Assembly: GCA_023362775.1 (NCBI GenBank) | Contig: JALMGJ010000013.1 | Location: 28,684,274 to 28,748,273 of the forward strand | DNA length: 64,000 nt | From: Charina bottae | Taxonomy: Eukaryota > Chordata > Lepidosauria > Squamata > Charinaidae | Reading direction: 5' to 3' | Shown here: positions 63,640 to 64,000 of the stretch, piece after piece | Layout of the letters: every line of letters starts with the position of its first letter | How positions within the stretch are numbered: the stretch's first letter is position 1 | Notes under the pieces: generated by a model | What the model was told of the DNA's origin: nothing | The model's input: only the letters and a program-made list of their open reading frames with translations | Databases searched by the model: none | Made by a program: the position numbers and the translations under genes

Positions 63640-64000
63640 TCTCATTACCTCTGGAGTCTTTGTCCTGTTTGCTGGCCGGAGGAGGGGGCAGGGCAGCTGG
63701 GGGGTGGGCTTATCCCGCTTGCTCAGCCGCATTCTGAGGGGCCCTCGCCCAGATCTCCTCCGCGGGCGCCCAGCGGGATCCTGCTTGCTCTGCATTTAAT
63801 TACCACACCTGAAGCTGTGGAGGCCTCTTCCGGGGCCCATAAGGGGAAGGGGGCCGCGGCCGGGAACTGACCGCTTGCTTGCTGCTGGGGGGGCGCCAGA
63901 GGCGTTGTCTCCTGACGGGGAGCTAAAGGGCTGGCGCCCCTCCTCCTGTTGCAAAGGGGAAGGCTGGGGAGCTCGCCGGTCTGCGGGATGGCCCCCTCCC
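63640..64000. other. intergenic, no gene recognised
   Basis: Downstream of SHKBP1; synteny would put LTBP4 further right. Nothing coding is supported in these 360 bases. Confidence 0.5.

Overview
The window is nuclear DNA from a vertebrate, most likely a squamate reptile (lizard or snake). It carries four complete protein-coding genes in the order and orientation remembered for the mammalian BLVRB-SPTBN4 neighbourhood (human 19q13.2): SERTAD1 (minus strand), BLVRB (minus), SPTBN4 (plus) and SHKBP1 (plus). The squamate call rests on the repeats: RTE/BovB-type LINEs, CR1/L2-type LINE pieces, a MIR-like SINE, a Penelope-like element and several hAT-type MITEs. High GC, many CpG islands, many G/C homopolymers and compact introns (SPTBN4 coding span about 32 kb) would fit a microchromosome; that is inference.

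Layout. 0-5 kb: a LINE 3' remnant, a CpG island with no assignable gene, a tandemly duplicated RTE reverse-transcriptase fragment and a MITE. 5-9.4 kb: SERTAD1, with a single coding exon and a CpG-island promoter. 9.4-14.5 kb: a SINE, then BLVRB in five coding exons (220 aa). 14.1-16.3 kb: a CpG island that looks like a bidirectional BLVRB/SPTBN4 promoter and contains (CTG)11. 19.4-51.8 kb: SPTBN4, for which all 36 coding exons were placed by reading splice sites; they join in one frame to 2541 aa, with tandem CH domains, spectrin repeats, a charged/proline-rich region and a PH domain. Its introns hold a BovB copy, an L2/CR1 copy, MITEs, a foldback transposon-like element and a second CpG island. 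A 2.4 kb 3' UTR ends near 54.2 kb. 54.9-63.6 kb: SHKBP1 in 18 coding exons (724 aa), with a BTB/T1 domain followed by WD40-type repeats. Its intron 10 contains a 2.0 kb Penelope-like element delimited by a 14-bp target duplication. That element carries hammerhead-ribozyme-like cores and a nested 239-bp insertion built around a 76-bp palindrome.

Function. The four genes do not form a pathway: SERTAD1 is a transcriptional co-regulator, BLVRB a cytosolic NADPH-dependent flavin/biliverdin reductase, SPTBN4 the axon-initial-segment and node-of-Ranvier spectrin, and SHKBP1 a regulator of CIN85-dependent EGFR trafficking. Their adjacency is conserved synteny. The best candidates for undescribed biology are the nested ribozyme-bearing palindrome in SHKBP1 intron 10, the 534-bp foldback element in SPTBN4 intron 33, possible internal starts for a short SPTBN4 isoform, and a GC-AG first intron plus two competing last-exon acceptors in SHKBP1. 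All homology statements are from memory of the families; no search was run.
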